The notes under the pieces: model-generated
Told to the model about the DNA's origin: nothing
What the model saw: the letters and a program-made list of their open reading frames with translations, nothing else
The model's database searches: none
Translations under genes and position numbers: made by a program
Source of the DNA: Bacteroidales bacterium UBA3810
Lineage (GTDB): Bacteria; Bacteroidota; Bacteroidia; Bacteroidales; Paludibacteraceae
Direction of reading: 5' to 3'
NCBI GenBank assembly: GCA_002368645.1
Contig: DFEE01000027.1
Coordinates: 1 to 15,199, forward strand
DNA length: 15,199 bases
Shown here: one piece after another, positions 14,407-15,199 of the stretch
How the letters are laid out: every line of letters starts with the position of its first letter
Numbering within the stretch: the stretch's first letter is position 1

Positions 14407-14902
14407 CTTGTAAGCAACAAAAAAGCGGGACTATTTGTTGTTGCCTATATAGTACCGAGGTTACGACCAAGTGACCTTACACATCTATAAGCACAAATAG
14501 TCCACGCCGTAGCGTGAACCTTTGCTTGCTTACTCTCCTGTGTTGAAAAATTGGTCGTATTTCGGTACAGAGAATAAGAGCTAAAGCTCTGTTATTATTT
14601 TAATATGTTATTGCGCAACGCTTTGCGCTTGTCTTATGTCCTTCTGTTTAACGTCAAAGAGTGACGATATTTTTTTTATTTTGCCATCAGTTGGCGTTGT
14701 ACGCTAAGGGTATTTTATGCTGTCGCTGCAGTCATCATCTCATATAAGTATGCAGGGCTTTATACCGTTGCGAGATGGCGTCTTTGGAGAGCAGTTTAGA
14801 CGCTTTCTGAAGCTATACTCCATATTCTCTAAAACTGAATGTTACCATAACTGCTCTAATTCATTGTCATTTAAGAATGTTTCTCTATATTTTTGCAACT
14901 TT
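14407..14902 (-). ncRNA. Candidate structured RNA leader (or ncRNA) of the modification cassette, not a recognised family
   Basis: About 495 bases separate the promoter at 14909-14940 from the methylase ATG, and I see no convincing gene in them. On the transcript strand, read 5' to 3', these inverted repeats are present. AGAGCAGTT/AACTGCTCT (14849-14857 with 14788-14796). GCCA/TGGC (14692-14695 with 14683-14686). CGTCA/TGACG (14662-14666 with 14652-14656, 5-base loop). GCGCAA/TTGCGC (14623-14628 with 14613-14618, 4-base loop). AGAGC/GCTCT (14586-14590 with 14577-14581, 4-base loop). CACGC-UACG-GCGTG (14503-14516), a C(UNCG)G tetraloop hairpin of high stability. GGACTATTTGT/ACAAATAGTCC (14493-14503 with 14428-14438). 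GTAAGCAA/TTGCTTAC (14526-14533 with 14410-14417). Finally a two-part 16-bp pairing, TACGACCAA and GTACCGA of 14551-14568 with TTGGTCGTA and TCGGTAC of 14452-14470. The last crosses the previous two. It could be a 5' leader, a separate RNA, or part of a mobile element. Confidence 0.5.
14419..14503 (-). terminator. Terminator-like stem just upstream of the methylase start
   Basis: The 11-bp perfect stem GGACTATTTGT (14493-14503) with ACAAATAGTCC (14428-14438), loop of 54 bases, is followed by CGC and six T (14424-14419 on the minus strand). The large loop is atypical for a simple terminator. A competing hairpin, TTGTTGC at 14414-14420 with GCAACAA at 14438-14444, uses the T tract region and would break the stem's last pair and the closing stem's 3' arm. 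That arrangement is what an attenuator would need. Function is inferred. Confidence 0.4.
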
Positions 14903-14908
14903 AGGCTG

Positions 14909-14940
14909 CAAAGATACACATTATTTTGCAGATATGCAAA
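14909..14940 (-). promoter_or_regulatory. Bacteroidota-type promoter for the leader and modification cassette
   Basis: On the minus strand, TTTG (14937-14940), a 20-base spacer and TATCTTTG (14909-14916), identical in the -7 octamer to the promoters at 2193 and 11229. No other CAAAnnTA (plus strand) occurs between here and the methylase start, so this is the only recognisable promoter for the cassette. It predicts a leader of nearly 500 bases. A possible weaker plus-strand signal (TATTTTTG at 14888-14895 with ATTG 21 bases upstream) would read away from the cassette. Confidence 0.75.
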
Positions 14941-14978
14941 TAATTTTGCCTTTTTATGTTATTTTGTAATCTATTTTT

Positions 14979-15122
14979 CGTTACCAGGATACCGGGTAAC
15001 CAGGTGCCCTATAGTAATGGTGATTTTCGTTACCAGGAGACCGGGTAACCAGGTGCCCTATAGTAATGGTGATTGTCGTTACCAGGATACCGGGTAACCA
15101 GGTAGCCTATAGTCATGGTGAT
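14979..15122. repeat. Three tandem 49-bp repeats, each with an internal palindrome
   Basis: Copies begin at 14979, 15028 and 15077 (exact 49-base period); the last copy has 46 bases before the homology ends. Each copy contains GTTACCAGG then three bases then CCGGGTAAC, a 21-base dyad with one mismatched pair, followed by CTATAG. Copies differ at a few positions (ATA versus AGA in the loop; GCC versus AGC). The period is not a multiple of three, and there are no variable spacers, so it is neither coding nor a CRISPR. It ends about 40 bases upstream of the promoter's -33 element. Confidence 0.9.
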
Positions 15123-15174
15123 GGACGAAGCCAGCATGATGAGTGCTTGGAGAGTAGGGGATCTATGCTGAATA

Positions 15175-15196
15175 GTGCGGTTATTGTGCGGTTATT
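15175..15196. repeat. Tandem duplication of an 11-base unit at the window edge
   Basis: GTGCGGTTATT occurs twice head to tail (15175-15185 and 15186-15196). The array may continue past the window. The 52 bases between it and the 49-bp repeats (15123-15174) hold nothing I recognise. Confidence 0.6.
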
Positions 15197-15199
15197 GTC

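Noticed and set aside
14428..14503. Group I intron P7-like pairing (GACTA with TAGTC)
   Set aside because: The helix is 11 bp and perfect, far longer than a P7, and no other group I core elements could be placed. Similarity is probably chance.
14721..14830. Short leader peptide on the minus strand beginning MEYSFRKRLNC
   Set aside because: It is about 27 codons with no ribosome-binding site, overlaps the inverted repeat arm at 14788-14796, and has no recognised homologue known to me. A leader peptide cannot be excluded but is not supported.
14407..14902. Retron ncRNA, integron attC site or invertible promoter
   Set aside because: No reverse transcriptase or integrase is present in the window, attC core boxes are not found at the arms of the stems, and the promoter lies outside every inverted repeat pair.
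14717..15097. 126-codon plus-strand open frame running through the 49-bp repeats
   Set aside because: Its 3' half reads the tandem repeats, whose 49-base period shifts frame each copy. The composition is Cys/Phe-rich and irregular, no promoter or start signal supports it, and the opposite strand holds the cassette promoter and structured leader.
14979..15122. CRISPR array
   Set aside because: All 49 bases repeat; there are no variable spacers and no cas genes are in the window.

Overview
The window looks like a chromosomal segment of a member of the Bacteroidales (phylum Bacteroidota). Five promoters match the Bacteroidota sigma factor consensus (TTTG, a 19-20 base spacer, then TAnnTTTG), Shine-Dalgarno sequences are weak or absent, and the gene families (OmpA with an [N/Q/E]DTV-rich linker, Crp/Fnr, membrane-anchored M23 peptidase, short YgiQ, EcoRI-type methylase) fit that phylum. 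I cannot name a genus; a gut or rumen lineage is a guess.

Layout. (1) 1-1274, minus strand: the 5' part of a K+-independent Na+/Ca2+ antiporter, cut by the window edge, behind a small membrane-anchored or exported hypothetical gene with its own promoter. (2) 1348-2224, minus: an AraC-family regulator with its own promoter. (3) 2354-6111, plus: a three-gene unit (SPFH/prohibitin-like protein, NTP_transf_5-type nucleotidyltransferase, YgiQ radical SAM protein) behind a consensus promoter divergent from araC. (4) 11260 down to 6108, minus: one tightly packed operon of OmpA-family protein, WecA/TagO-type polyprenyl-phosphate sugar-phosphate transferase, FtsY, Crp/Fnr regulator and M23 peptidase. 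Most of its junctions overlap. It converges on ygiQ with a 4-base overlap of stop codons. It is an envelope theme: outer-membrane anchoring, lipid-linked glycan initiation, membrane-protein targeting and peptidoglycan remodelling, with a transcription factor embedded. (5) 11187-11530: an intergenic region with the operon promoter, inverted repeats and possibly a 41-codon ORF. (6) 14940 down to 11531, minus: an accessory DNA-modification cassette of EcoRI-type adenine methylase, DUF262-HNH nuclease and a Cys-rich unknown protein.

The most unusual part is 14407-14940. A perfect Bacteroidota promoter lies about 500 bases upstream of the methylase start, and the sequence between holds no convincing gene but a dense set of inverted repeats on the transcript strand. 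They include a stable UACG tetraloop hairpin, an 11-bp stem followed by CGC and six T (terminator-like), an 8-bp closing stem next to the methylase start, a 16-bp long-range pairing that crosses the other two (pseudoknot or alternative fold), and a further hairpin that competes with the terminator-like stem. I interpret this as an undescribed structured RNA leader, or an independent ncRNA, controlling the cassette. Upstream of its promoter are three tandem 49-bp repeats, each carrying an internal palindrome.
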